From Melitaea cinxia (lineage: Eukaryota; Arthropoda; Insecta; Lepidoptera; Nymphalidae), in the NCBI RefSeq assembly GCF_905220565.1, contig NC_059408.1, positions 3,844,508 to 3,908,507 on the forward strand: a stretch of 64,000 nucleotides of DNA, written 5' to 3'. Position numbers and translations under genes: made by a program. Of the stretch, positions 24,351 to 34,600 are shown piece after piece. Positions within the stretch are counted from its first letter, which is position 1, and each line of letters opens with the position of its first letter. Below the pieces are notes generated by a model. It was not told the DNA's origin. It saw nothing but the letters and a program-made list of their open reading frames with translations, and did no database searches.

Positions 24351-24904
24351 CATTTTTTTATTAAATTTTAATCCACTTCTACCGACATGGTAGGGCTTTT
24401 TTATTTTATTCGTTCGCCTTTCACTCGTTGGAATGTGAAAAAAAAATAGGTTTTGATTTTAAATATGCTTAGGAAATACAAGCATTTTTATATTTCTGTC
24501 TTTTATTAACATGTCTTAACCGGTTATAAAGTTAATTACATGTACTTTTATGAAAATGAATTTTTAAAATTTTATAATTTATACATAAACATAATTATAT
24601 TATTTACTTAATATTATCATAATAAAGACAATCAAGAGATAGGAAGATATGGATATATTGCTTTAAAAAAAGTTCAAAGTTATTTAAATATATTACACAT
24701 TTATATATTTAAAAAATAGTGTAAGATTTACAACCTACAATCGTCCTCTTTTCTACGTCCGTAGGGTGTCTAGTGAAGAATGCGTTAAGTAATAAGCCCC
24801 CCTTTAGTATTTGTACTCTGAGAGTATTATGCATTATAAATGAATAAATTAGTAACATTGTTTTCAATTTCTTATATTATATTATACAAATGTTTTACCA
24901 ACTT

Positions 24905-24975
24905 AAATGATTCATTGATTCAGCCTGTAACATCCCACTGCTGGGCATACACCTTTTTCTCCGTTAGAGACGGGC
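24905..24975 (-). repeat. retroelement tail fragment (CATCCCACTGCTGGGCATA)
   Basis: Plus strand CAGCCTGTAACATCCCACTG, CTGGGCATACACC, CTCCGTTAGAGACGG. Complement of the tail at 62740-62850. It lies within a 63-residue chance frame. Confidence 0.7.
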
Positions 24976-25624
24976 TCCGTAACTTAAATATTAACCAACA
25001 ATATGTTAAACGACTGGATAATTTTTTATAGTGAGTTTAATTTTTACCGTCCTCCGCGGATCCGATTGTCGCGCCCCGATAGAATCATTGTCTGTTATTA
25101 ATAGTTAATTTAAACTGTTCAATTGATCTCCATTACACTTTATAAAACTCCAATATTAAATGAACGAGCTGTAGAGGCACTGTGATTAAATATTATTGAT
25201 TGTTTTGTTCGATACCAAGCGGGTTGAATCGTAAAATAATTTGTTTCAATTGGATTGAATGAATTTATACGTCATACGTTTGATCTGCATGTGAATTAGG
25301 AGTGTCACAGTTTTACCTTCGTGGTTTATGCTTTTAATTTTATTTATGACATAATTATGTTGAAGGTTTTTCATTATATTATATTTTATTATTATTTTTT
25401 GAAGGTATAAAATGTAGTATGGAAATTGTTATACATTCATAGTAGGTATAGTTGTGATTGTTATAAACGTGAAGACTTAAATTTTGGTGGTTACAAATCC
25501 TATCATTATACAATTGTAGACATCTTTTACAATACGCTTATATAATGTTAAAGTTCAAAATAATACCTATATTTAATTTAAAAAAAAAAGATGATACCTA
25601 CGTCAATACCTACTGAAAAAATTG

Positions 25625-25835
25625 TGTCGACGTAATTTAAATATACCTTCCCGGCATCCGCTGATTAAATACAGAGTTCAATCTCAATAACGAATGCAAA
25701 CACAATGTACGGCGAAATTATATTTCGTTTAATTTCGATTCAACTTCGATGAATCAATTGCATTAATTCCTATCAAATCGGATAATTATCCTGCGGCTTT
25801 CGTTCCGTACTTAGTTGTAATTGGATTCGTTATTA
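25625..25835. promoter_or_regulatory. repeat-free block rich in TAAT/ATTA cores, candidate enhancer
   Basis: Includes GTCGACGTAATTTAAAT, CCGCTGATTAAATAC, TTTAATTTCGATTC, AATCAATTGCATTAATTCC and TTGTAATTGGATTCG. It is complex sequence without repeats, unlike the simple AT-rich DNA around it. The density of homeodomain-type sites suits auto- or cross-regulation at a homeobox locus, but this is inference. Confidence 0.35.
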
Positions 25836-26074
25836 TAATTTCAATTTGTAACGCTTTTATTTGTACATCGTATTTTGTGAAATTGTTGGTTTTTAATTTG
25901 TAAATCTTTTTTTAGTTAATTTTATAACTTTTTTTATTATAGATAACAAAGTTAACATCCTATTAGATGCCTAATAAGTTACTAAACTGTACGAAAATAT
26001 CATTTAAAGTTTATAAATTTCAAATGATATGATTTATAATATGTAAAACGGGATATTGCCAAATTTTATAATAT

Positions 26075-26235
26075 AACTAGCGATCCGCCCCGGCTTCGCA
26101 CGGTTGCAATACTATTAGTTTTCCTCTACTGTATTATACATTTATTATATTGTAGATATATCATCAAAATTCGTTGCGTAGTTTTAAAGATCTAAGCATA
26201 CAGACAGCGGGAAGCGACTTTGTTTTATACTATGT
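26075..26235 (+). repeat. interspersed repeat fragment (CTAGCGATCCGCCCCGGCTT)
   Basis: CTAGCGATCCGCCCCGGCTTC, then GCACGG, AAAATTCGTTGCGTAGTTTT and AAGCATACAGACAGCGG. This is the standard head and tail of a lepidopteran repeat group; truncated here. Confidence 0.6.
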
Positions 26236-26514
26236 AATGATGTAATAAATGAGATTTGCCAAGTTTTGTGGTCGTTTTGAGTTCCTGACAAATAGGTACT
26301 ATTACAATATATATAGGTACTATTGCAAATATCATGGTCACAGTAGATGTCATTTTGTATATAAATTATAGGAAAATATTATAAAAGTTTATAATAATTA
26401 AAATATTTATATTATATATATTGCGCTGAAATGATCAAAAATATGATATAAAACCCGAAAACTAATAAATAAACCTTTTTGCAGTAAATCAATTAAGTAC
26501 GTCATAATAGTGAT

Positions 26515-26660
26515 GTACAGATATCGACGATAAAAATCCGTTCTCACACGAATAAATCGGCACTATTCAAAAGGATCTTTGCAATATTTGCACTCAGCCC
26601 GTGTCAATAGTCTCGCCTCCGTATGTAAAAAGAATGAAAAATAGACCACGAAGTTTTTTC
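26515..26660. promoter_or_regulatory. repeat-free block, candidate regulatory element
   Basis: ATCCGTTCTCACACGAATAA, TTGCACTCAGCCCGTGTC and GTCTCGCCTCCGTATG lie in otherwise AT-rich intron. No match elsewhere in the window. Confidence 0.25.
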
Positions 26661-27061
26661 TTTTAAGTTCATAACAGTAGAACAGGCTTTATTCCGCGAT
26701 GCTCATTATATTGTTAATGAAATAAGTAGCTGAATGAGTGTGATTCGTATCTATTTTGTTGTTTGAGAGGAACTGCGTGAGAACTTTTTACCATTTTTGT
26801 AAGAAATGGTTTTTCATTAAGATTGTATTCAGTGTTTTGTTGCTCATATAACCTGTCAATTAAAAAAATGTTTTATTTCAATACCTGACGTATGTATAAG
26901 AATAATATTCTTTGGTAATAAATTTTTAAGCTTTATTTATTATTATTTTTTTGTTTTGTATTATTTATTCACTTCATTTAATTTCTTTCAGATAATTTCT
27001 TTTGGAAAGGTTTTGTGAACACGTATATTGCATTATTAAAATTCAATTAATTGATTTGAAG

Positions 27062-27200
27062 TATAAGCATCGGAATGTTGTAGTGGTACATTAATAACTA
27101 CTGCACTACGGCACTACGGTTGCGGGTTCAAGCATATTACGTACATATTGGTCATACAGAAGTTTGTCATTATCTGGTCATTTGTGTTTTTGTTTCTCAT
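27062..27200 (+). repeat. tRNA-headed SINE, diverged 5' part
   Basis: GTTGTAGTGGTACATTA (box A-like), then CTACGGTTGCGGGTTCAAGC (box B GGTTCAAGC) and TATTGGTCATACAGA..TCTGGTCATTTGTG. It follows the SINE layout of 55262-55480, where the same stretches read GCCATACAGATA and GTGGTCTGGGCGTTTGTG. Confidence 0.6.
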
Positions 27201-27314
27201 CTTACAATTGCTTACTATTTTTTTTTTTTGTATTATTGAAGTCCTAAAAAATGCTACATATCAACGTATCACGTTTATGTCACAATTTGTACACCTACAC
27301 CCACACAATACCAT

Positions 27315-27465
27315 CTCCTCTGCCCCTAGATTACCTGGAAGAGATCGCTTTTTAGCGATAAGGCCGCCTTTTGTACCTTATGATACTTTATTAAAATCAA
27401 TCTGATATGTATTATTTCTGTTTTGGTGTACAATAAAGTGTATTGTTATGTTATGTTATCAATAC
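27315..27465 (+). repeat. LINE 3' end (AGAGATCGCTTTTTAGCGAT)
   Basis: CTGGAAGAGATCGCTTTTTA, GCGATAAGGCCGCCTTTTGT, then GGTGTACAATAAAGTGTATT and a short ATGTTATGTTAT 3' repeat. I know this as a 3'UTR of arthropod non-LTR retrotransposons of the CR1/Jockey group. No reverse-transcriptase sequence is attached, so it is 5' truncated. Confidence 0.7.
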
Positions 27466-28139
27466 AGATTGCGATAACAGAATGCAATTTCCCTCGTCAA
27501 GGTTGGTGCAGTAGACGCGGATGCTCGGTGGGTGTAATACGGTAATGACACAATAATATAAATAGGATTAGCGAACGGGCCCCACGCGCGTAGACAGGAC
27601 GAGCCAATACACTGCGTTCTGTGGTCTAAGCGTGAACGACAATATGTTAAATAATTCAATATGTAGAAAAAAAAATCGTGTTATTTGAAAATAAATATTA
27701 AGATACCTACAGAGGCAACTTTAAATGCAAATATTATATGCAATAAGGATTGACCTTCATTATGGTAATAAAAAAGTTATACAATGTACGGGCAATTTTT
27801 GACTATAGACGGAATTATTTCTATATCCTATACAACCAATAACTATGAGCAAAACTCAAAAGTAAATTGTGTGTAGTCTCAAAAGGTCGATTGTTGTTTG
27901 TTAATCTATAACTAGCTCTATAACTAGAGTCCTTGCGTATTGTTGAAACTGTGAAAAGTCCGCTACAAGAATCGATACTCGCTATTCTCCACTTACTTCT
28001 AGTTTTTATGTAATTAAGAGACTGAGGTAGAGAAAGATATTTCGTTAACAATATTTTAAATTATAAAAGAAGTAAGAAGAGTAGATGTACTGTAGTAAAT
28101 CTATATGTGACATACATTTTTTTGTATAATTGATTGTCA

Positions 28140-28300
28140 CACTAAAATCCGAGCGCGTTGACGTCACCAGCGGCGTCGAATGCGCCCGCGCATCGCTTAG
28201 TCGATTCATTGCTCCATTAATGTCATTTATATAAACGGCTCGCCGCGAATTCGCACGTGGGTCACTAGTAACACGAACAATTGAATTTCATTGTCATATT
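28140..28300 (+). promoter_or_regulatory. promoter-like module in Drgx intron 1
   Basis: CpG-rich island with a perfect CRE TGACGTCA (28159-28166), TATATAAA (28228-28235) and an E-box CACGTG (28254-28259), followed by GTCACT. This order over 110 bp looks like a core promoter with upstream site, plus-strand orientation. No coding exon with a good donor was found just downstream (the ATG at 28321 gives only 13 codons). It may be an alternative first exon, an enhancer with transcription, or a non-coding RNA promoter. Confidence 0.35.
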
Positions 28301-28559
28301 CCTTTCGCAAACAAAGTTATATGACGCAAGTTATGTCAGAAAAAATATCAGACAAATACTAAGACAGACAAAATAGTTGATAGTTTGACGCATTAATGCA
28401 AGGTTATTGAAATATAGTTTAATTTGTAATTGAATAGATACTTATGAATGCTATCTATTAGGGGTAAATAGACAAATCTTATTGTTATATATATATATTT
28501 ATATATATATAATGTAATATAAAATAAATGGTGGGATATCAATCCAACTGTTGGATTTG

Positions 28560-28742
28560 AAATAAACAGGCTGAAGATGGGTAGCAGCATATTCGGTGCG
28601 CCAGCTCTGCGGTCACCAACTCGCCTGCCCAGCGTGGTAACTATGGGGAACACACATGACTTCACGCCATTTTTGGCGCGAACTTGTGGAGGCCTATGTC
28701 CAGCAGTGGACTGCGATAGGCTGAAGTGATGATGATGATGAC
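28560..28742 (+). repeat. retroelement 3' tail (GTCCAGCAGTGGACTGCGAT ... GATGATGATG)
   Basis: CAGGCTGAAGATGGG, CGCCTGCCCAGCGTGGTAAC, CACGCCATTTTTGGCGCGAA, GGAGGCCTATGTCCAGCAGT, GATAGGCTGAAGTGATGATG. A good copy of the family at 49800-50125. Confidence 0.8.
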
Positions 28743-29264
28743 GAGAAATTGTAATAAACGATTAATTTTGTTTTCGATTAGTAACCTAACATAATTATGA
28801 CATTCAAATCAAGTATAAAGGAAGAAAGTCATGTATAATACGAGTAATAGTACGAGATCCGAAATAAAGACGAACTTCACCCATCTGCTTTGCTTAATGG
28901 ATAAAAATTATTTTATTTTTGCCTGAAATATGGCTGGCCCGGTTATATTTAATTTAAAATTGAAAAATTTATTTTTATTTAAAAATGAGCCTACGAGTTT
29001 TTAGAATAAATTTAATAGCTACCGACCAGTATGAAGCCTGTGGAACATGCAAGCCGAGCTATCTATTATTTGCCACATATAAACAGGTATTTTAGTATAT
29101 ATTGGTACTTGTAACTTACGCCTACATGTTTAATAAATACATTTTATATTAAAATGAACGCTGTTTAAACCTGGCCAGGAATTTTCCAACTAAACATTTC
29201 ATGATTTTTGATATACTAAAGAAGATAGTTACTTTATTTTTATCCATTAAGCATATAGGAGGAT

Positions 29265-29425
29265 GGGAGGAGGAGGAGAGTCCTCCCGTGACTATGGTTG
29301 CTGTAAGTATTCGAAACGTCGAGCATGTAAAAAACCCAATAATCTGCGATAAAATCCCAAAAAGTTGTTTCATTATAACGAATGAAATTTGCGTAAACAT
29401 TAAAAAACAGTATTAACTTATTCTA
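29265..29425 (+). repeat. interspersed repeat (CCCGTGACTATGGTTGCTGT), copy 2
   Basis: Matches 22795-22910: GTGACTATGGTTGCTGTAAG, TTCGAAACGTCGAGC, AAAGTTGTTTCATTATAACG, AAATTTGCGTAAACATT. It accounts for the overlapping open frames on both strands at 29149-29416. Confidence 0.65.
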
Positions 29426-30344
29426 CTGAAAAACAATAAAGTTTCAAAACATACTTTACTGTATTTTATTTTATGCTTTGATATTTAATACATAAATTAA
29501 ATTACTAACAATTGTATCCTGCAATACAGTATATATTTACTTAGTAAATATAAATTTCTACTGCGTTGCTAGTGGCTCCAGTCCATCACTATTTCGAATA
29601 AAGGACACGATGCACATAAATCAATTAATTTCGATCAGCAAATTGCTTTGGTGCATCGCAGCGAGCCGAGCAGACTAGCATCACATCCATCTATATAATA
29701 TGTATCTATATATTTTTATTTTGGTACGGCCCGTGCCTACAGCATACGTAATGTTTATTTGGAGATAGTTTTTTTAATGGATCCTAAAACATACCTAATC
29801 ACACTTCTGTCAATAATAAAATAGTATAATAAAATAAAAGCTATTAAGCTCTTATTGCACGGTACTATGAAACAAATAAGTTTTTCATTTTTTCCAAATA
29901 ACCTTGTCACGACAGTTAAGGCGGCAAATGCATTTAGTGCGTATTAAAACAATTTCGAAAAGTAAAAAAAGAGTAACACAAAAATATTAATTTATTACTT
30001 ATTGCTGCGGGAGAATTTGTGAGAAAACCCGTATGTCTCGAGAGAAATGCCCCCAAGTACTCAGAGATGTAGAGATGGTGACAGAAGCTTTGTTTAATTA
30101 AATAATAAAATATATTATACTTGAGTTACATTATTCGATACGAGATTTTATCAATGATTTAGACGTGTTTGGTAACATTGGCTTTCATGCAGAACTTATA
30201 ACTGAATTTAAGATTAATGTTTAAGTGATGCAATTAAGACTTTTAAAAGAGTAATTTTTGAATTTGTGCCGGTTTAATTAAGCAGGATCTACATTCTGAA
30301 TTGGTGATAGTTGTACATTGTGTTTTTATTTTTATTTTTATAAA

Positions 30345-30615
30345 ACAAGGTCAGCAAACAAGCGTATGGATCACTTGATGGTATGCGATTACCGTAGCTT
30401 ACAGACGCCTGCAACACCAGAAGCATGGCATGCGAGTTGCCGACCCAACCCCCCCAGGAGCTCTGGTCACCTTACTCACCACAGGAACACAATAATGCTT
30501 GAAAGCAGTATTATTCAGCTGTGATCTTCTGTAAGGTAGAGGTACTTCTCCAGTCTAGATTGCAGGAAATTTCCTGCTGTGCCTTGTGCCTTGTGCTGTG
30601 CTTGGTTAAAATTAT
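30345..30615 (+). repeat. GTCGGCAAACAAGCG repeat family, plus-strand copy
   Basis: AGGTCAGCAAACAAGCGTAT, ATGGTATGCGATTACCGTAG, CCCCAGGAGCTCTGGTCACC, TTATTCAGCTGTGATCTTCT, CAGGAAATTTCCTGCTGTGC. The end GTGCCTTGTGC is repeated two to three times. Confidence 0.8.
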
Positions 30616-31314
30616 GTAAAATTATATAATGAATTTAATAGTACCACATTGGTACCTACTTTAAAAACTCTTGACGAATTCAATTAACGTACACATACTT
30701 ATGAGATTTGTCACAATACAACTATCAACACACTTACCCAACTTCATCGTAGAAAAATTGTAATTGGTTAATAGTATATATTTTGTATCTCACTTTAAGT
30801 CGACTTGTATTGTTCTTATGAGAAAAAAACTTCCTTAACCCCAAAAAGGACCATTGGAAACTTAAAGAAAGAAAGTAAGAATATATTAAAGATTACTAAA
30901 GTCTTGAGCCGATTTGTCTAATCTAACCACGTTGCTTGAAAACAAAACTTATAATTAAAACATAGCGTTCGTTTAGCACGATCGCCATCTATATTATTCA
31001 GGCAACTTAATATTCAATCAAACTATGTATTAACTACATACAGACCTGTTATTCGTTTCGTTGTGTAGTTAATTTGTAGTCGTATTGAGGTTTAGAGTAC
31101 AATGGCACTATTACGGTGTGATAGACAATCCATACATACCACGATACCAAGCACCTTTGATTGCAGCGCCTTGTTATTAGTGCAGTGTCGGTCTGTTTGC
31201 ACTTTTATGTAAATGTTGGCAGTTAGAATTGGTAAGAGCATTGAATTGGTATTGATACGTGGTTAGAATTTTATATTCTATAATATTAATGATTGGAAAA
31301 TATGTCCTATTTTT

Positions 31315-31475
31315 AACCGACTTCAAAAAAGGAGAAGGTTACTCAATTCTAAACTAACTACTATATCTTCGTCGTTTATGAACCAATTTTGATAATTCTT
31401 TTTTTGTTGGAAAGTAGATATCTCAAACGTGGTACCATGATAATGAAGATTGTCTTGGATCAATAGTTTTGATTC
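31315..31475 (+). repeat. AACCGACTTC repeat family, 3'-truncated copy
   Basis: AACCGACTTCAAAAAAGGAG at the head, then TTTATGAACCAATTTTGATA, TTTTTTTGTTGGAAAGTAGA and GTACCATGATAATGAAG. The match ends near 31475. Confidence 0.75.
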
Positions 31476-32055
31476 TTTCCTTACAATAACACATATTAAA
31501 ATTTATTTTATGCTTAAATGATGTATGTATTTGTACTTGATGGCATGGTCTGATTCGCTGAAAAAGGACTTCTAACTAATGTTCTTTCGGTTTTTGTTAG
31601 AGTCTGCGTAGAATTACATTCTAAATCTGACAAGATACTGTTTATTAAACCAAGCAATTGAGCCGTGATCATTGTTACTTATAAAGACAACACTACTAAT
31701 AATTAAATATTACCCTAAGCTTAATATTTTTATTATTTACCTAATATACCTACTAGGAAAATCACCCTAAATCAATGAAGGTAGATAAATAGAAAATTAA
31801 ATATATACGGGTATAGTAAATTAAAACCAATGTAAAATTAGTTTTGCTCTGGAATAGTGCGCTACGTGCTTAGGAATTTCGACCTAAACGTACCCAATAT
31901 CTTATTTTGTACACTTATTGTGTAATACAACGTAACATGTTACATGTTACGTTTCATTGCCTTATTTCAGAAGTTGAAACGTAAAAAAGTAAAATTTATG
32001 CATTTTCATAAAATTCGACGTCAATGGTATAAGGGTTTTTTATTGTGTTGTTCAG

Positions 32056-32173
32056 CTGGCGAGCGGCGGGGCTGGCGGTCGCGGATTGTTCTGCTACCAC
32101 TGCCCGCCGAGCCTGCCGCCGCACCAGCACCGCCTGCCTACCCTGGAGTACCCCTTCACTGCTTCACATCCTT
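32056..32173 (+). CDS. Drgx: Drgx coding exon 2 (N-terminal segment)
   Basis: Encodes LASGGAGGRGLFCYHCPPSL, then a His/Pro-rich stretch ending EYPFTASHP. FCYHCPP corresponds to the FYFHCPP with which vertebrate DRGX begins, a signature of the family. The acceptor TTTTATTGTGTTGTTCAG (AG at 32054-32055) and the donor CCTT|GTGAGT (GT at 32174) give a 118-nt exon ending in phase 1, which joins exactly to the next exon (T|AC = Tyr). There is no ATG: the codon at the family's usual Met is TTG (32086-32088), and the frame upstream of the acceptor meets a stop at 31990 without any ATG. The start must therefore lie in an unseen upstream exon or be non-AUG. Confidence 0.88.
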
Positions 32174-32204
32174 GTGAGTATCGATTTCATATGCTTCAAC
32201 ATGT

Positions 32205-32465
32205 AATATGCTGCCACCACCACGCTGCTCCGATGCGGGTTGGCGGATATATTCCCTACTATGAGTAACGATAACTATCAGGTGTACATGATAACAACTG
32301 GAACCGACGGCTTAACGTGCTCTCCGAGGCACGGTAGGGAGACCCACAAGGACTAACAACCAGGTCGGAAATATTTGTATAAACACATCCTATCCAATCG
32401 GAGCGGGTATCGAAGTCGCGACCGTCGGTGTTTAGGCACCTGCACACACACCATTATACCAGAAC
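32205..32465 (-). repeat. tRNA-related SINE with retroelement tail, minus copy, next to Drgx exon 2
   Basis: Read on the minus strand: CTGGTATAATGGTGTGTGTG, GTCGCGACTTCGATACCCGC (box B region), CTTGTGGGTCTCCCTACCGT, CTCGGAGAGCACGTTAAGCC, ATCATGTACACCTGATAGTT and CGCCAACCCGCATCGGAGCA. Same family at 44985, 50722 and 61585. It begins only about 40 bp beyond the exon 2 donor. The 62-residue minus frame here is part of it. Confidence 0.75.
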
Positions 32466-32477
32466 GGTATTTATAAG

Positions 32478-32690
32478 TATACTAGCTGACCTGGCGAACT
32501 TCGTATCACCTTATTTTTTTCTGAAATATAATAATAACATAATATATCAAAATAAAATATAGCCTATCTTTTAAGTTGGATCAAACTGCACACGGTGTGC
32601 AAATTTGACTAAAATCGGTTAAGTAGTTTAGGAGTCCATTGAGGACAAACATTGTGACACGAGATTTATATATATTAAGATTATACACAA
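32478..32690 (+). repeat. interspersed repeat CTAGCTGACCTGGCGAACTT
   Basis: Head ACTAGCTGACCTGGCGAACT, interior AAGTTGGATCAAACTGCACA and GCACACGGTGTGCAAATTTG, tail GACAAACATTGTGACACGAG..ATTAAGATTA. A nearly complete copy of a common lepidopteran repeat. Confidence 0.7.
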
Positions 32691-33624
32691 TTTTAACATA
32701 GGCAATAGTTATTCCTCCTTAATGATGGCTAGAGTTTCTCTTCTACGCCTCGTAGAGTTTTAAAAATAAATGGTGCTCTACCAAGTAAGCCCACGATAGT
32801 TTTGTAAAATCGTAAAATATTTATTTCTGTATATAAACAAACATTTTTTTTATTTATTAATTTTATTTATGGAGACAAGTACCTTTTAAATGTTTATTAT
32901 TCGCATTTACAGCATCCATAAAGAATGGAGTTATTTTTAATGGTTTAAAAGATACAGCTATTATCTAGCTTTATTAATTATTTTTATTAATTAGCTAACT
33001 ATTAGTTACCTTTTAATGAACCTCCCCTCGTGGATCTTAAAATAAAATTTACAAGACAAACACGCTAAATTCAGACACACATAGAACACCCGTAACTGCA
33101 TATCGTAATTGCATAGTACAAGAGCGTCGATTAGTTCACTTGTAGGTCGGCAAACTTCCTAACTCAGTTTGTGAAGCCACAGCTCCCGACTAACTGCGTT
33201 ACGGTTCATCATCCCTTGCGCCAACTCGCTAATACGTTTCACTTCTTAGATTCCGTTTTGATTACTTTTATTTCAAATTTAATTATAGTTATAACTGATA
33301 CTAGACATTTGAGAAATATATTTATGTATATTTGTTGTTAAGTAAAATTTAATAAATTTATGTAAATACGGATTTAAGTTCATAAAAGTGCTAAATAATT
33401 ACAACATTTCGTAATTCTATTTACGAAAAGATGTTTAGAAAAATAAAAAATAATAATATTATTATTATTACAGTATAAAGTCAAATATTTAATTTATTAA
33501 TTAATTGCATTAATAAAATATAAAAAAATTAAATTGTATTGAAAAATACTAAATCCAACACAGAGTAACAATACGGAAGGACTCTTAAAAACCGTAACGA
33601 GTCGAATTAAAGAGGTAAAAATCA

Positions 33625-34145
33625 GATTCTTCCATCGTAACCGGTTCACGTGTCCAAACTCGGAGGGGTGGTAATGTGCTAATGAATAGAAGGCAGGCCG
33701 GGCCGGGCGCCGGGGTGCGTGGGGTGGAAGGGGCGTGGCAGCTCCCCGGGGATTGGTCGCCGCCGGCGCCATCTATTATTCATAAAATAGTTTTTGAGTC
33801 GCGCCGCCGCTCGCTTTAACTCTGTTACAAGCTAACCTAATAAGCATCATGTCACTTCGGATTAGCCCCGGCACGTTACGTTTTTACTAACGCACCGATC
33901 AAAGGAACTTAAACGAGTTATTTCATTAGCTATATTACGGGGAACGTTTGCTCGTGAATTCGGTAAATTTATTAATTTTTAAAATCTATTAACAAATTGG
34001 CAGCGGAGGAAGTTTTTAAAAGCGGGTATAAAAAGCGGCTTAAGCGAAAGTATTAAATATGTAGGAGCAATTTGAAGCTCTCGCCGGTCGGCGGTCTCAT
34101 TAGTGCAATCACGGCCTCGATAGCTGGACACCTTCGCTTTATAAC
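33625..34145. promoter_or_regulatory. CpG-rich repeat-free island, candidate enhancer or internal promoter
   Basis: GC content is far above background (GGCCGGGCCGGGCGCCGGGG, GGTCGCCGCCGGCGCCATCT). It includes a CACGTG E-box, TAATGAATAG and CTATTATTCATAAAATAG homeodomain-like stretches, and GGGTATAAAAAGCGGC with a TATA box at 34027-34034. It matches no repeat. The 91-residue minus frame over its start has no domain. Either a strong intronic enhancer or an alternative promoter for a shorter Drgx transcript; nothing here decides between them. Confidence 0.45.
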
Positions 34146-34374
34146 TACGCCTTTTTATTTTATTTTTAATTGATCTATATTCGTTTTGCTAAAAAATATA
34201 ACGTATACAACAACATATCATTCACAACACACTTACATAAATTAAATATAAAAAAAATATATACCTACAATTTCTTCCATATTCCTTATTTTTTTTTTAG
34301 AATTCTATATTTAAAATAAATCTACAAGATTTTAAAATGTATATTTAAATATATAATAAATCATACATTAACTA

Positions 34375-34600
34375 GTATACAATATACGGAACCCGCGGTA
34401 CTCGAGGCTGCATTCCCCTAGTACGGACGGTCAAACTTTCCCGCTGCACTTAAAGCGGCCGAGTTCCGCCGGAAGCCGAACACTTTTTAATTTCCGCCGC
34501 CGAGGGATTTTTCTACTCGCTGATGAACGCTTATTTATTAATATTCAATTAATATAATATTTACGAAGTCATAATCTGTGCTTTGGATAAGTATTAAATT
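34375..34600. promoter_or_regulatory. second CpG-rich repeat-free block
   Basis: ACGGAACCCGCGGTACTCGA, GCACTTAAAGCGGCCGAGTT (a GCACTTAA-type NK homeodomain core) and TTTCCGCCGCCGAGGG, then TTATTAATATTCAATTAATA. It lies 250 bp after the 33.6 kb island and may be part of the same element. Confidence 0.4.

Larger units (their letters stand above)
16310..32055 (+). other. Drgx: Drgx intron 1 (or introns; an unseen small exon is possible)
   Basis: Runs from donor GTAAGT at 16310 to acceptor TTGTTCAG ending at 32055. It holds many transposon fragments and several repeat-free blocks. No confident coding exon was recognised inside it, although the absence of a start codon in exon 2 means that one may exist here. 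Confidence 0.55.

Noticed and set aside
31944..32177. 77-residue ATG frame over Drgx exon 2
   Set aside because: Wrong frame for the FCYHCPP sequence and it ignores the acceptor at 32055; a shadow of the real exon.
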